Shown here piece after piece: positions 49,745 to 59,800 of a stretch of 64,000 nt of DNA. The position numbers and the translations under genes were made by a program. Source of the stretch: JAPLDA01 sp043787975 (lineage in GTDB: Bacteria > Bacteroidota > Bacteroidia > AKYH767-A > 2013-40CM-41-45). Each line of letters begins with the position of its first letter. Position 1 is the stretch's first letter. Below the pieces are notes generated by a model that saw only the letters and a program-made list of their open reading frames with translations, was not told the DNA's origin and ran no database searches. The DNA lies in contig JAYVUK010000017.1 of assembly GCA_043787975.1 (NCBI GenBank), forward strand, positions 123,334-187,333. The letters are read 5' to 3'.

Positions 49745-51541
49745 ATGTTACGAACTCATACGTGCGGAGAACTCACCATTAAGGATGCTGGAAAAAAAGT
49801 AATCGTTTGCGGCTGGCTTCAACGCTCACGCGATCTTGGTGGAATGACGTTCATTGATCTTCGCGACCGTTACGGAATCACGCAGCTTGTTTTCAACCCC
49901 GAGCAAAACGGGGCAGGTATGGAAACGAATGGAGAATTGTGTGCGCAAGCACGCAAACTCGGACGTGAATTCGTTATCCAGGTGAGTGGAAATGTTGCTG
50001 AACGCAGCAACAAAAATTTAAAAATGCCGACCGGCGAAATTGAAATCATCGTGGATTCAATCAAGGTATTGAACGAATCGAAAACTCCACCGTTTACCGT
50101 GGAGGAAAACACGGATGGTGGAGACGATTTGAGAATGAAATACCGTTACCTCGACATCCGGAGAAACCCGGTGAAAGAAGCGCTTTTGCTTCGCGCTCAA
50201 ATCGCATCCGAAACGCGGAATTATCTTACCTCAAAAGAATTCATTGAAGTAGAAACACCTGTTCTTATTAAATCGACTCCGGAAGGCGCACGCGATTTTG
50301 TGGTTCCGTCACGCATGAACCAGGGAGAATTTTATGCGTTGCCGCAATCTCCGCAAACATTTAAGCAATTGCTGATGGTAGCAGGATTGGATAAATATTA
50401 CCAGATCGTAAAATGTTTTCGTGACGAAGATTTGCGTGCCGATCGTCAGCCGGAATTCACACAAATTGACTGCGAGATGAGTTTCGTGGAACAGGAAGAT
50501 ATTCTTCAAACATTCGAAGGACTGATTTGTCATCTTTTTAAATCTGTAAAAGGAATTGATGTTCCGGAAATTCCGCGCATGACTTTTTCAGATGCCATGA
50601 AGTTCTATGGCAATGATAAGCCCGACATTCGTTTTGAAATGAAAATAAATGAGATCAAAACTACGGAGCCCAACTCCCCTCTCCTTTGGAGAGGGGCCGG
50701 GGGTGAGGCTTTTAAAGTTTTTCATGATGCAGAAATCGTTCTTGCCATCAACGTAAAAGGAGCGGCTGAATATACACGCAAGCAACTGGATGAATTAACA
50801 GAATGGGTGAAGCGTCCGCAACTGGGCGCAACGGGATTGGTGTATGCGAGGTGGAATGCAGATGGTTCATTGAAGTCATCCGTTGACAAATTTTTCAATG
50901 CCGATGATTTAAAAAAATGGTTTGAGCATTGCGGCGGACAACAAGGTGATTTAATTTTAATTCTTGCCGGGGAAAAAAATAAAACGCGCAAAGCCATGAG
51001 CGAGCTTCGTCTTGAGATGGGAACACGTCTTGGCTTACGAAATAAAGATGAATTCAAAGCACTTTGGGTACTGGATTTCCCGTTACTCGAATGGAACGAG
51101 GATTCAAAGAGATGGCATGCCATGCATCATCCGTTTACTTCACCAAAGCCGGAAGATATTTCATTGCTGGAAAAAAATCCGGGTGAAGTACGGGCGAATG
51201 CTTATGACCTGGTGATTAATGGTGTTGAGATAGGAGGTGGTTCCATCCGCATTCACAACAAAGAACTACAGGCGCAACTATTTTCTGTTCTTGGCTTTAC
51301 AAAAGAAGATGCGCAAAATCAGTTTGGCTTTTTAATGAATGCTTTTGAATACGGAGCACCGCCACATGGCGGCATCGCTTTCGGCTTCGATCGTTTGTGT
51401 TCACTTTTCGGTGGCTCTGATTCCATCCGCGATTACATTGCTTTTCCAAAAAACAATTCGGGAAGAGATGTGATGATCGAAAGTCCTTCTTTCATTTCGC
51501 AGGAACAACTGAATGAGCTTGGGATTGCATTGAAAAAGTAA
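49745..51541 (+). CDS. aspS: aspartyl-tRNA synthetase with an in-frame repeat insertion
   Basis: This class II synthetase (598 residues) starts MLRTHTCGELTIKDAGKKVIVCGWLQRSRDLGG. It shows motif 2 in CFRDEDLRADRQPEFTQIDCEMSF and motif 3 in GGIAFGFDRL, with the bacterial GAD insertion domain at about 320-430. At about residues 308-322 the peptide EPNSPLLWRGAGGEAF interrupts the junction before the GAD domain. It is encoded by the hairpin repeat at 50671-50710. The rest is intact, so the enzyme should be active. Confidence 0.96.
   Translation: MLRTHTCGELTIKDAGKKVIVCGWLQRSRDLGGMTFIDLRDRYGITQLVFNPEQNGAGMETNGELCAQARKLGREFVIQVSGNVAERSNKNLKMPTGEIEIIVDSIKVLNESKTPPFTVEENTDGGDDLRMKYRYLDIRRNPVKEALLLRAQIASETRNYLTSKEFIEVETPVLIKSTPEGARDFVVPSRMNQGEFYALPQSPQTFKQLLMVAGLDKYYQIVKCFRDEDLRADRQPEFTQIDCEMSFVEQEDILQTFEGLICHLFKSVKGIDVPEIPRMTFSDAMKFYGNDKPDIRFEMKINEIKTTEPNSPLLWRGAGGEAFKVFHDAEIVLAINVKGAAEYTRKQLDELTEWVKRPQLGATGLVYARWNADGSLKSSVDKFFNADDLKKWFEHCGGQQGDLILILAGEKNKTRKAMSELRLEMGTRLGLRNKDEFKALWVLDFPLLEWNEDSKRWHAMHHPFTSPKPEDISLLEKNPGEVRANAYDLVINGVEIGGGSIRIHNKELQAQLFSVLGFTKEDAQNQFGFLMNAFEYGAPPHGGIAFGFDRLCSLFGGSDSIRDYIAFPKNNSGRDVMIESPSFISQEQLNELGIALKK
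50671..50710 (+). repeat. palindromic repeat inserted in frame in aspS
   Basis: CCCCTCTCC (50676-50684), TTT and GGAGAGGGG (50688-50696) form a perfect hairpin, followed by CCGGGGGTGAGG. The same element in reverse orientation follows cysS (31742-31774). Translation gives NSPLLWRGAGGE, a peptide foreign to AspRS. This resembles the coding-region palindromic elements described in Rickettsia. Confidence 0.85.
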
Positions 51542-51694
51542 AATTGTTGAATGGCTAAATTGTTAAATGGTTGATCGTCATAAATAATCGTTAACCGTTA
51601 GCGTAATAAAGAGTCATTATTTAGCAGTCACCGCAAACACCGTCTCCTGCTTTTTTGTTCCGCCGACTTCCGTTCGCGCCCTTTGCGTAACATT

Positions 51695-52687
51695 TTATTT
51701 CTTTAAACTCAACACTCCGTTTGATTCTTCAACTAAGCCGAATGGTTCTTTTTTCACCAGCAGAAAGCTATCGAGGTCGATATAATCTGCGAGCGATGAA
51801 AGGTTCATGGCAGAAGAAATACCAAGCGTGGTTTCCACCATACAACCGATCATCGTTTGCATGTTGTTCTTTTTAGCTTCCCGGAGTAAACGAATGCTGT
51901 TATAATATCCTCCTGCTTTCATTAGTTTTATGTTTATTCCATCAAACATTTTTTTGAGTACTGAAAAATCCGCCTCATTCGTTATGGATTCATCGGCAAA
52001 CAACTTGAAAGGCGAATACTTTTTCAGGTAAACTGATTCTTCAATCATCGAAGCAGGCATCGGTTGTTCGATGAACTCAATATTCTTCTTTTTAATCTTT
52101 TCGAAAAAATAAATACACGCTTCTACATCGTTGTATGCTTCATTTGCATCAATGATCAATGGTTGCGAACAAAACCGGCTTATGTAATCGATGGCCTCAC
52201 TTCCTGATTCGGCATTGATCTTTATTTTGATGAACGGAAACCGCTGAAGCTGATTCTGATCATAAAAATCTTTCATCTTCCCAATTTCCATAATGGGTAT
52301 GGAATAAGACGTTGAACTGGAAACCGGCTCTTCAATCTCCAAAAATTTGAAAACGGGTTTTTTCTCTTTTGACGAAACGTAATGGACGAATGCTGATTCA
52401 ATAGCAAACCTCAACGCATTGGAAACTGTAAGCTGACATAAGCAATCCGTGAGTTGATCTATGGAAGCGATTTCCTCAGGTTTCAGCGAACGAAATTTTT
52501 CAAATTGTTTAATGAGTTCATCCGGTGATTCGTTGTACCGGACATTCGGCGCTGCTTCACCCAGACCCCCGAAATCACCATCTGTAACTTCAACCACCAG
52601 GTTTATTTTTTCATCGGATGCATTGCGCGAAATCTTCCAGGTGTATTTCAGTTCAAGAAGTATTTTTTCTATTTGCCAGTGGAGCAT
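51695..52687 (-). CDS. enolase-superfamily dipeptide epimerase
   Basis: This 330-residue protein belongs to the muconate-lactonizing/L-Ala-D/L-Glu epimerase group. It shows the KxK base in FIKIKINAES, the metal ligands in IIDANEAY, IEFIEQPMP and LFADESI, and the second base in NIKLMKAGGY. The N-terminal capping domain (YTWKISRNASDEKINLVVEVTDGDFGGLGEAAPN) is complete. The likely role is epimerising peptidoglycan-derived dipeptides. Substrate specificity is inferred from family only. Confidence 0.87.
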   Translation of the reverse strand: MLHWQIEKILLELKYTWKISRNASDEKINLVVEVTDGDFGGLGEAAPNVRYNESPDELIKQFEKFRSLKPEEIASIDQLTDCLCQLTVSNALRFAIESAFVHYVSSKEKKPVFKFLEIEEPVSSSTSYSIPIMEIGKMKDFYDQNQLQRFPFIKIKINAESGSEAIDYISRFCSQPLIIDANEAYNDVEACIYFFEKIKKKNIEFIEQPMPASMIEESVYLKKYSPFKLFADESITNEADFSVLKKMFDGINIKLMKAGGYYNSIRLLREAKKNNMQTMIGCMVETTLGISSAMNLSSLADYIDLDSFLLVKKEPFGLVEESNGVLSLKK

Positions 52688-52818
52688 ACTAAACGAGAGG
52701 TTGGAATATTTAAACGTTGGAAGTTATAGAAAAGATTGAATGGATTACGAAATCCGGAAGTTGAACATGTGCGATCTGAAAATCACCATCAAGTTGCATC
52801 ATACTTCTATAAAACAAA

Positions 52819-52845
52819 ACACCCCGACTCGATGAGTCAGGGTGT
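52819..52845 (-). terminator. terminator of the 20-codon lysine/alanine gene
   Basis: Read on the minus strand, ACACCCTGACTC, a 3-nt loop and GAGTCGGGGTGT form a 12-bp stem with one mismatch, followed by TTTTGTTTT. It lies 22 bp after the stop of the small gene at 52867. Confidence 0.8.
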
Positions 52846-52866
52846 AGAGCAGAAATAAGCGTTAGC

Positions 52867-52929
52867 TTATTTTTTTCTTTTAGCTGCTTTCTTAGCTTTC
52901 TTAGCAGCTTTCTTTTTAGCTTTTGCCAT
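52867..52929 (-). CDS. 20-residue lysine/alanine-rich peptide
   Basis: An ATG at 52929 opens a 20-codon frame ending in TAA at 52867-52869. The peptide consists only of Met, Ala, Lys and Arg, with AAKK repeats like the tails of histone H1-like bacterial proteins. Codons alternate GCT/GCA and AAA/AAG. An AT-rich leader precedes it and a good terminator follows, so it looks like a complete small transcription unit. DNA or RNA binding is inferred from charge. It is too short for any family assignment. Confidence 0.6.
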   Translation of the reverse strand: MAKAKKKAAKKAKKAAKRKK

Positions 52930-53378
52930 AGTTTTTAGTTTTTAATTTGTTATTAATTAGTCAAACTTAAAAAATAAAAAAAGGTTACACCGGTTTCCGG
53001 AAATATTTTTTTAACAATGCTTTGTTCATTTCCGAATTGCTGTTGATCAACTTTTTTCGACAACATTGTTTTATAAATAAAAGTGTGTCATCGTTTTCTT
53101 TCATCTCTCCGTAACATGCGCCTGTCGTGACTTACAACTACATATCATAAATTATTTTCTTCTTTCGTTGAGAATTATTTTTTCATTTACACACACAAAA
53201 ATTGCTTTTAAAAAACAACGACCGGACAACAAAATTGTTTATAACTCAAAATATAAAATTTTCCCGGGGATCAGAAAAACAAAACAGCTCCGGCACTTTT
53301 GAGATATTTTTAGATGAGCCAATGGATTATTTAGATATTTTTGAATCGACTAACAAAGAGAATTGAGATTTTCGCACC
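52930..53378. other. 449-bp AT-rich gap between the small gene and the sensor kinase
   Basis: No open frame of note or strong hairpin is seen. TATTTTTG at 53336-53343 fits the -7 element and may serve the kinase gene. The left end should hold the promoter of the 20-codon gene on the minus strand. Confidence 0.5.
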
Positions 53379-53381
53379 GTG

Positions 53382-55409
53382 ATGTTTTCAGATTTTGAAG
53401 AGAAAATAAAAATCAAGGCGTTGAACAATCTGCGGTCGCTGAGTGTTTTTACAGCGATGGCCGTCACCGTGCTGGGCTTTGTATTTGAAATCGTTTTCCA
53501 TGACATCACTATTTTATTGAGTGGGCTTGCCGTCTCCATGCTTTTTACCTCGAACTATTATTTCTCCTTCCGCAGCGGTTTTTATAAAAGGCACTTTACC
53601 AACATCAGCTATGCATCCATATTCATTGTTCATGCCTGGGAAATATATGTTGCGTACTTGCGAAATTTTGAAATCACATTTCTTCTCCCGGTAGCGCTAT
53701 CCATTTTTATTTTTTCGCTGGCATTCGGTACGTTTTACAAAAGCCTCGCATTTATTTGCATCATCACCACCTTCATGCTTTCCCTGATGTTGTTTTCCGG
53801 CCGCTGGGAAATAAACTATGTAATTGCAGTTGCCACGCTGTATTCAGGAGCCATTCTTGCCTACATCATCCTGCAGCGGAAAAACCTGTATCATCTTGAG
53901 ATTTACAACCGCGATAAAAAATATGTGGCATTGGTTGAAAACATGAACAGTGGACTCACCTATGTCAATATCAACAACCAACTTCTTTTTGCAAATAATA
54001 AGTTTTGCAAGATGCTCGGTTATCATTACAAGGAAATTACAGGGAAAAACATAACGGAGTTTTTCCCGAAAGAAAATACAACCGATCCTGTTGAACATTT
54101 TCTTAACGGACTGAATGCCGGATCCACGATGCAATATGAATGTAAGATGGTGAAGCAAAACGGAGACATCATCTGGGTACAGATGTCGGGTTCACCATTT
54201 TTTAACGACAATGGAAAGAGAAACGGCTCCATGATCGTGCATACCGATATCACCGACCTGAAAGATATGCAGGAACGGTTCAAGAAACGAGAAGAAGGAT
54301 ATCGCACTTTTATCGATCAGAGCGCAGTCGGAATATGGCGGGCTGAATATAAACCTCCCATCCCGGTTCACCTGCCTCTTGAAAAACAAATTACTCTTTT
54401 GCTCAACACGGGTTTTATTTCTGAATGCAATGAATCCATGGCGCAGATGTATGGTTGCAACCGCTCATCCGAATTGATCGGAAGAAAATTAAAGGATTTT
54501 TATCACAATGAAAATAATTTTGACGCAGAAAAAACGACCGAGCTTCTCGCTTCTTACATAAAAAACAATTACCGGATCAGCAATGCCGAATCAAAAGAAT
54601 CAGACAAGCACGGCAACATTCGTCATATCCTGAACAACAACATCGGGATTGTGGAAGAAGGTTGCCTCGTGCGAACATGGGGCGTGCAAACTGACATTAC
54701 CGAAAGAAAACGCACGGAGCGTGAATTGCTCGAAACCAACCAGGAACTGGATACCTTTTTTTACAAAGCATCGCACGATCTGAAAGGTCCGCTCGCCAGC
54801 GTAATGGGAATTATCAATCTGGCTCGCATGGAAAACAGTGATGAAGTGATTGAGAAATATTTCAACATGGTTGAAAGCAGCGTGAAACGTTTGGATGAGA
54901 CCTTGCTCGACCTGATTGAACTGGCTCGTACACGCAAGGGTTCCAGCAAACTGAGCGAAGTCAACATAAAAGAATTGGTGGATGAAATCCTTCATTCATT
55001 GAAACATCTTTCTAACTTCAACAAAATAAATTTTGAAATCAAGATTGACATGTCAATTGAGATAACGGCTGACAAAGTATTGATGCTTTCGGTTTTTCAG
55101 AATCTCATTCACAATGCAATTAATTATTGCAATCAATCAAGCCCGTGGATACGGATAAAAGTCGAAGCAACGGAAGAAGGAATTGAACTGGAAGTGGCCG
55201 ATAACGGAAAAGGAATTGCCGATAACGTGAAGGATAAAGTCTTTGATATGTTCTATCGCGGACACGCTGATTCAAACGGATCAGGGCTTGGATTGTTCAT
55301 CGTGAAAAACGCCCTGGAAAAGATGCATGGAAAAATCCACTTTGAAAGTGAAAAGGAAAAGGGAGCTGTTTTTTATGTCACCATTCCAACTATACTTGTT
55401 GAAGCTTAA
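53382..55409 (+). CDS. membrane PAS sensor histidine kinase
   Basis: The protein has 675 residues. Residues about 15-165 form six membrane helices (AVTVLGFVFEIVF, ITILLSGLAVSMLF, FEITFLLPVALSIFIFSLA and others). A PAS domain follows at about 180-295 (LVENMNSGLTYVNINNQLLFANNKFCKMLGY), then a second at about 305-440. HisKA has H465 in FFYKASHDLKGPLASVMG. HATPase_c has the N box NLIHNAINYC, VADNGKGIADNV and GSGLGLFIVK. No receiver is fused. The next gene, mce, is unrelated. ATG 53382 is preferred over the GTG just before it. Confidence 0.92.
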   Translation: MFSDFEEKIKIKALNNLRSLSVFTAMAVTVLGFVFEIVFHDITILLSGLAVSMLFTSNYYFSFRSGFYKRHFTNISYASIFIVHAWEIYVAYLRNFEITFLLPVALSIFIFSLAFGTFYKSLAFICIITTFMLSLMLFSGRWEINYVIAVATLYSGAILAYIILQRKNLYHLEIYNRDKKYVALVENMNSGLTYVNINNQLLFANNKFCKMLGYHYKEITGKNITEFFPKENTTDPVEHFLNGLNAGSTMQYECKMVKQNGDIIWVQMSGSPFFNDNGKRNGSMIVHTDITDLKDMQERFKKREEGYRTFIDQSAVGIWRAEYKPPIPVHLPLEKQITLLLNTGFISECNESMAQMYGCNRSSELIGRKLKDFYHNENNFDAEKTTELLASYIKNNYRISNAESKESDKHGNIRHILNNNIGIVEEGCLVRTWGVQTDITERKRTERELLETNQELDTFFYKASHDLKGPLASVMGIINLARMENSDEVIEKYFNMVESSVKRLDETLLDLIELARTRKGSSKLSEVNIKELVDEILHSLKHLSNFNKINFEIKIDMSIEITADKVLMLSVFQNLIHNAINYCNQSSPWIRIKVEATEEGIELEVADNGKGIADNVKDKVFDMFYRGHADSNGSGLGLFIVKNALEKMHGKIHFESEKEKGAVFYVTIPTILVEA

Positions 55410-55414
55410 AAAAT

Positions 55415-55816
55415 ATGATGAAGATAGAACACATCGGTATTGCCGTTAAGAATCTTGAAGCAGCGAATAAACTTTTTGCAGCCTTGCTGAATACGACTCA
55501 TTACAAAGTTGAAACAGTTGCGGAAGAAAAAGTATCTACTTCCTTTTTTAAAACAGGCGATTCAAAAATAGAATTGCTGGAAGCAACGGATGCAGAAAGC
55601 CCTGTTGCAAAGTTTATTGAGAAACGTGGAGAAGGAATTCATCACATTGCATTTGAAGTTGAAAATATACTCGAAGCGATGATGAGAATGAAGGACGCCG
55701 GTTTTACGTTGCTTTCCTCTGAACCCAAAAAAGGAGCTGACAATAAACTGATCTGTTTTCTTCATCCAAAATCAACGAATGGAGTTTTGATTGAACTCTG
55801 CCAGGAAATAAAATAG
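55415..55816 (+). CDS. mce: methylmalonyl-CoA epimerase
   Basis: This 133-residue glyoxalase-fold enzyme interconverts (R)- and (S)-methylmalonyl-CoA. It starts MKIEHIGIAVKNLEAANKLFAALL and shows IELLEATDAESPVAKFIEKRGEGIHHIAFEVENI and a C-terminal FLHPKSTNGVLIELCQEIK, with His and Glu metal ligands present. ATGs lie at 55415 and 55418. It begins 5 bp after the kinase stop. Confidence 0.94.
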   Translation: MMKIEHIGIAVKNLEAANKLFAALLNTTHYKVETVAEEKVSTSFFKTGDSKIELLEATDAESPVAKFIEKRGEGIHHIAFEVENILEAMMRMKDAGFTLLSSEPKKGADNKLICFLHPKSTNGVLIELCQEIK

Positions 55817-55903
55817 TAGCAGGAGGCAGTGGCAGTAAGCAGTATCTGTAGTGGTAGCAGCTTGCTAATCTTTTAGGTAATAGGACAGTCTGAATTATAT
55901 TTA

Positions 55904-56012
55904 GATTCCTCGCTTCGCTCGGAATGACACGCTGCATAGGTAGATAATGGGCGGGCTTAAGCTCGCCTCACAACCTTAATTTACATTGTCATTCCGAGCG
56001 AAGCGAGGAATC
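55904..56012. repeat. composite palindromic element, copy C
   Basis: The arms GATTCCTCGCTTCGCTCGG... (from 55904) and ...CCGAGCGAAGCGAGGAATC (to 56012) are inverted repeats. The inner part is GGCGGGCTTAAGCTCGCC with one mismatch. The left flank CTGAATTATATTTA matches that of copy D, and the right flank CAACCTGA matches that of copy B. It lies between convergent mce and the HAD gene. A GGCAGTGGCAGTAAGCAGT repeat precedes it at 55823-55842. Confidence 0.85.
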
Positions 56013-56017
56013 TCCAT

Positions 56018-56650
56018 TCAACCTGATCCGCTACTATCTTTTCGTATACTATTTAATGTTTTTCCTTTATCGAAATAAAAAGTTTGAAGTCCGACTTGCT
56101 TTGCGCTTTCAACATGCTGAGGAGAATCGTCCACGAATAATGTTTCTGCTGCTACCAGGTTATTTTCTCTTAACACATAGTTGAAAATTTCAGGGTCCGG
56201 CTTCCGCATGTGGATGTGATGCGAGAAATAAATTTTATCAAACACTTTCTTCAGCACATTCTCACCAAATTTTTTTTGAATCATTTCAGTAAATGCGAGT
56301 TCATGAATTTCATTCGTGTTGCTGAGAAGAAATAAATTGTAATTGTTTTTCAACGTACCTAGGAAGTCAATATTCTCTTCGGGGAGATCAATCAGAATTG
56401 CATTCCATGCATCATCAATCTGTTTATCTGTGAGCGGCAACTTTGAAATATTCCGGATACGATCTCGGAACTCCTTCGACGTAATAATTCCCCTTTCAAA
56501 TTCATCGAACAGATCACTTTGCTTTAACTTTGAATATTGCTCTTCAAAATTTTCTATTCCCAGTTTTTTAAATGCTTCAATCGTCAAATGATAATCAATG
56601 TCGATGATTACTCCGCCAAAATCAAAGATGATGTTCTTCGTCTTATTCAT
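56018..56650 (-). CDS. HAD superfamily hydrolase
   Basis: This 210-residue protein starts at ATG 56650 with KNIIFDFGGVIIDIDYH. The nucleophile Asp region reads DFGG rather than DxDGT, as in the YihX-like HAD phosphatases. Later motifs are LFLLSNTNEIHE (Ser/Thr) and KPDPEIFNYVLRENNLVAAETLFVDDSPQHVESAKQVG (Lys and acidic pair). It probably acts on a sugar phosphate such as glucose-1-phosphate (by family). It lies just downstream of the tRNA and its terminator. Confidence 0.88.
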   Translation of the reverse strand: MNKTKNIIFDFGGVIIDIDYHLTIEAFKKLGIENFEEQYSKLKQSDLFDEFERGIITSKEFRDRIRNISKLPLTDKQIDDAWNAILIDLPEENIDFLGTLKNNYNLFLLSNTNEIHELAFTEMIQKKFGENVLKKVFDKIYFSHHIHMRKPDPEIFNYVLRENNLVAAETLFVDDSPQHVESAKQVGLQTFYFDKGKTLNSIRKDSSGSG

Positions 56651-56664
56651 AGGATAGAAATAAA

Positions 56665-56694
56665 AAAGTTGTCGCTGATAAAAACGACAACTTT
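56665..56694 (-). terminator. terminator of the tRNA gene
   Basis: On the minus strand AAAGTTGTCG, a 10-nt loop and CGACAACTTT form a perfect 10-bp stem followed by a run of Ts. It starts directly after the tRNA 3' end. Confidence 0.9.
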
Positions 56695-56695
56695 G

Positions 56696-56769
56696 TGGGC
56701 CTACTTGGGCTCGAACCAAGGACCAACTGATTATGAGTCAGCTACTCTAACCAACTGAGCTATAAGCCC
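56696..56769 (-). tRNA. tRNA with CAU anticodon (elongator Met or Ile2)
   Basis: The cloverleaf is complete. The acceptor is GGGCTTA/TAGGCCC and the D stem is GCTC/GAGT. The anticodon stem is GCTGA/TCAGT with loop CTCATAA. The T stem is CTTGG/CCAAG with loop TTCGAGC, and the discriminator is A. The anticodon is CAU. The G1-C72 pair rules out initiator tRNA. Elongator Met and lysidine-modified Ile2 cannot be separated with confidence. The 3' CCA is not encoded (CAA follows). Confidence 0.93.
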
Positions 56770-56848
56770 CCATTTTTTGAGGATGCAAATGTATTTTTAA
56801 AGAATGAGGTTAGCAAATGAAAAGCAACGTCTGCACAGTGGAAAAACA

Positions 56849-59800
56849 CTAATTCACAGGAAGCCCGATAATAAACTCTGTGTATTCTCCGGCTTTGGAC
56901 TCAACTCTTAATTCTCCTGCGTGACCTTTGGCAATAATGTCGTAGCTGATAGAAAGACCAAGTCCTGTTCCTTGTCCTGTTGGCTTGGTGGTAAAGAAAG
57001 GATTGAAAATTTTATCCTTGATCTCAGGCGGAATTCCATTTCCATTATCCCGTATGATGATCATAATTTTATTGTTTTCAAGTTTAGTGGTAATCCCAAC
57101 AACACGATTATAATCCTTAGCAGCCGTTTTTTTCTTTTCATCCACGGCATAAAAAGCATTGTTAAAAATATTCAGCAATACGCGGCTCACATCCTGCGGA
57201 ATAATTTTAATCATTGGCAAACCGGGAGCAAGTTTCTTTTCCATCTCGCAATTAAACGCAGGATCTTTCGCACGCATTCCATGATAGGCGAGCGCAAGAA
57301 ATTCTTCCACCAATTTATTCACATCAGTGGATTGCTTTTCCGCCGTACCTGTGCGGCTGTGCATCAACATTCCCTTCACAATGCTGTCTGCGCGTTTTCC
57401 GTGATGATGAATTTTTGTGAGGTTTTGTTTGAGATCTTCCACAATAAATCTTTTCTCTTCTTCATCAGGGACTGTATCCAGCTCATTTAAAAGATCAACA
57501 GATAATTCCGAAAAGTTGTTTACGAAATTAAGCGGATTCTGAATTTCATGCGCAATACCTGCAGTGAGTTGTCCGAGTGAAGCCATCTTTTCCGATTGCA
57601 CAAGTTGGTCCTGCGTAGATCGAAGATTATCCATCGTATGCGTCAGTTCAACATTTTTTTCCTGCAACTCATGCGTTCGTAGGTTCACCTTGTCTTCGAG
57701 AATCACATTTTGTTTTACGAGCGCGTTGGTACGAATTCGGATGTACATAAATATAATGAGTGCGATCGTTGCAACACTCAGCAATGTAAACCACCATGTT
57801 TTCCAGAATGGGGGTTTAATCGTAACCGTGACAGCAATTCCTTCATCATTCCAAAATCCATCATTGTTACAGGCTTTTACACGAAACGTATATACACCCG
57901 GATCTATGTTGGTGAAGGAAACGCTTCTTCGTGTACCGATGTATGTCCAGTCGTTGATCACTCCATCCATTTTATAGGAGTAACGATTCTTGTCAGGGAA
58001 AATAAAATTCAGCGCCGAAAATTCAAACGTAAAAAAGTTTTGGTTGTATCTGAGATCCAGCGTGCGTTTGTTGGTGATGAGCGTATCCATACGAGTCGGT
58101 TTTTCAAAAAGGAAAAACCGCGTAATGGCAATCGGTGGAACAATTGTATTGTCGTGTATACTATCCGGGTGAAAGGCATCCAGGCCGTTGCTACCGCCAA
58201 AATATAACCAACCCTTGTTACCGATGAAGCAAGCATTTTCATTGAACTTGTTTTGCAATCCATCCACCACATTATAGGAGCGGCTGAAATTAAGCAGTGT
58301 TGAATTTTTGTCGTTGGATGGTTTGAATTTACAAATACCATTGTTTGTACTGATCCAAAGATATCCATGAATGTCCGTGAGGATTCCGTTTACAATGTTA
58401 TTCGGCAACCCTTCGCGTTCCGTGTAGCGAACAAATGTGGAAGTCGGTTTGTCGAACACATTCAAACCACCGCCATATGTCCCGATCCATAAATTGCCGG
58501 AAGCATCGTGATACAAACAATTAATAAAATTGCTGCTGATGGATTTGAGATTCGCAGCATCCGATTTATACGACGTAAACTTTTTAGTCTTCCGGTCGAA
58601 TGCGTTTAATCCGCCACCGTATGTTCCAATCCATAACACACCATCTTTATCTTCTTCATAAATGTCTGTCACCACATTGCTGCTGATGGATGAAGCATCT
58701 GCAGGATCATTTTTAAAGGCTGTGAACTTTCCTGATTTTTCATCCAGGAGATTCAACCCTCCTCCTTGTGTCCCGATCCAGACTGCGCCTGAGTGATCCT
58801 GGTAAATAGATCGTACATAATTATTACTGATGGTTGATGGATCCTTCGGATTGTTTTGGTAAAATGTGGTTTTTCCAGACGGGCGTTCGAGCGTGATTAA
58901 TCCATCGGTTGTACCGAGAAGCAGCACTCCATTCTGATCCTCATAAATGGAAAAAATATTACTGAACCGAAGGAGAGGATTATTGAGAAACGGAAATTTC
59001 TCGTTGATAAATTTTCCCTCGCTCCTGCTGAAAACGCTTAACCCTCCACCGAGCACGCCAACCCAAGCATTGCCACTCTGATCTTCGTACACGCTGTACA
59101 CACTGTTGTTCGCATCAGCTTCCGTACTGCTGTTTAACTGGTAGGTTGTGAATTTGGCAATCGTGCGGTTGAAATAACTGATACCGCTTGACGTACATAT
59201 CCAGATGGTTCCGGCATTGTCTTCAAAAACATTCCACACTTTATTGCCGATAACCGATTCCAGGTTCGGGCGATCATATTTATAAACATGAAATTTTTTC
59301 TCAACAGGATCGTACGCATCCAATCCTCCGCCCATGGTAGCGATCCAGATAATTCCCATTTTATCCTGGCAAATTCCGAATACACTGTTTTGGCTGAGTC
59401 CGTTTGCTTCGCTGGAATAATGTGTAAACTTACCGGAAGTCTTATCCATGACATTCAAGCCGCTGTTCAAGGTACCGATCCACAACATACCTGAATTGTC
59501 CTGTGCTAGCGCTGTGATTTCATTTTCACTTAACGATTGTGAATCTTTGGGATCTGAAACATACCGTCTGCATTTTTTTGTATTCGGATCAAATGCATTT
59601 AATCCTCCGCCAACAGTTCCCACCCAAAGGACACCCGATTGCGGATCAACACACATAGACGAAATTGAATTGCTGCTAATCGATGAAACATCATCGGGAT
59701 TGTTTTTATAAACAGTGAATTTTTTTGAATTCAGATCGAAGGAATTTAATCCACCCGATGTTCCAATCCAGATTAGGTCGCTCTTTTTATCTTGTGTGAT

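Noticed and set aside
56921..57490. 189-codon plus-strand frame inside the propeller kinase, and a further 165-codon one at 57710
   Set aside because: Both are antisense to clear kinase and Y_Y_Y domains and encode no recognisable protein.
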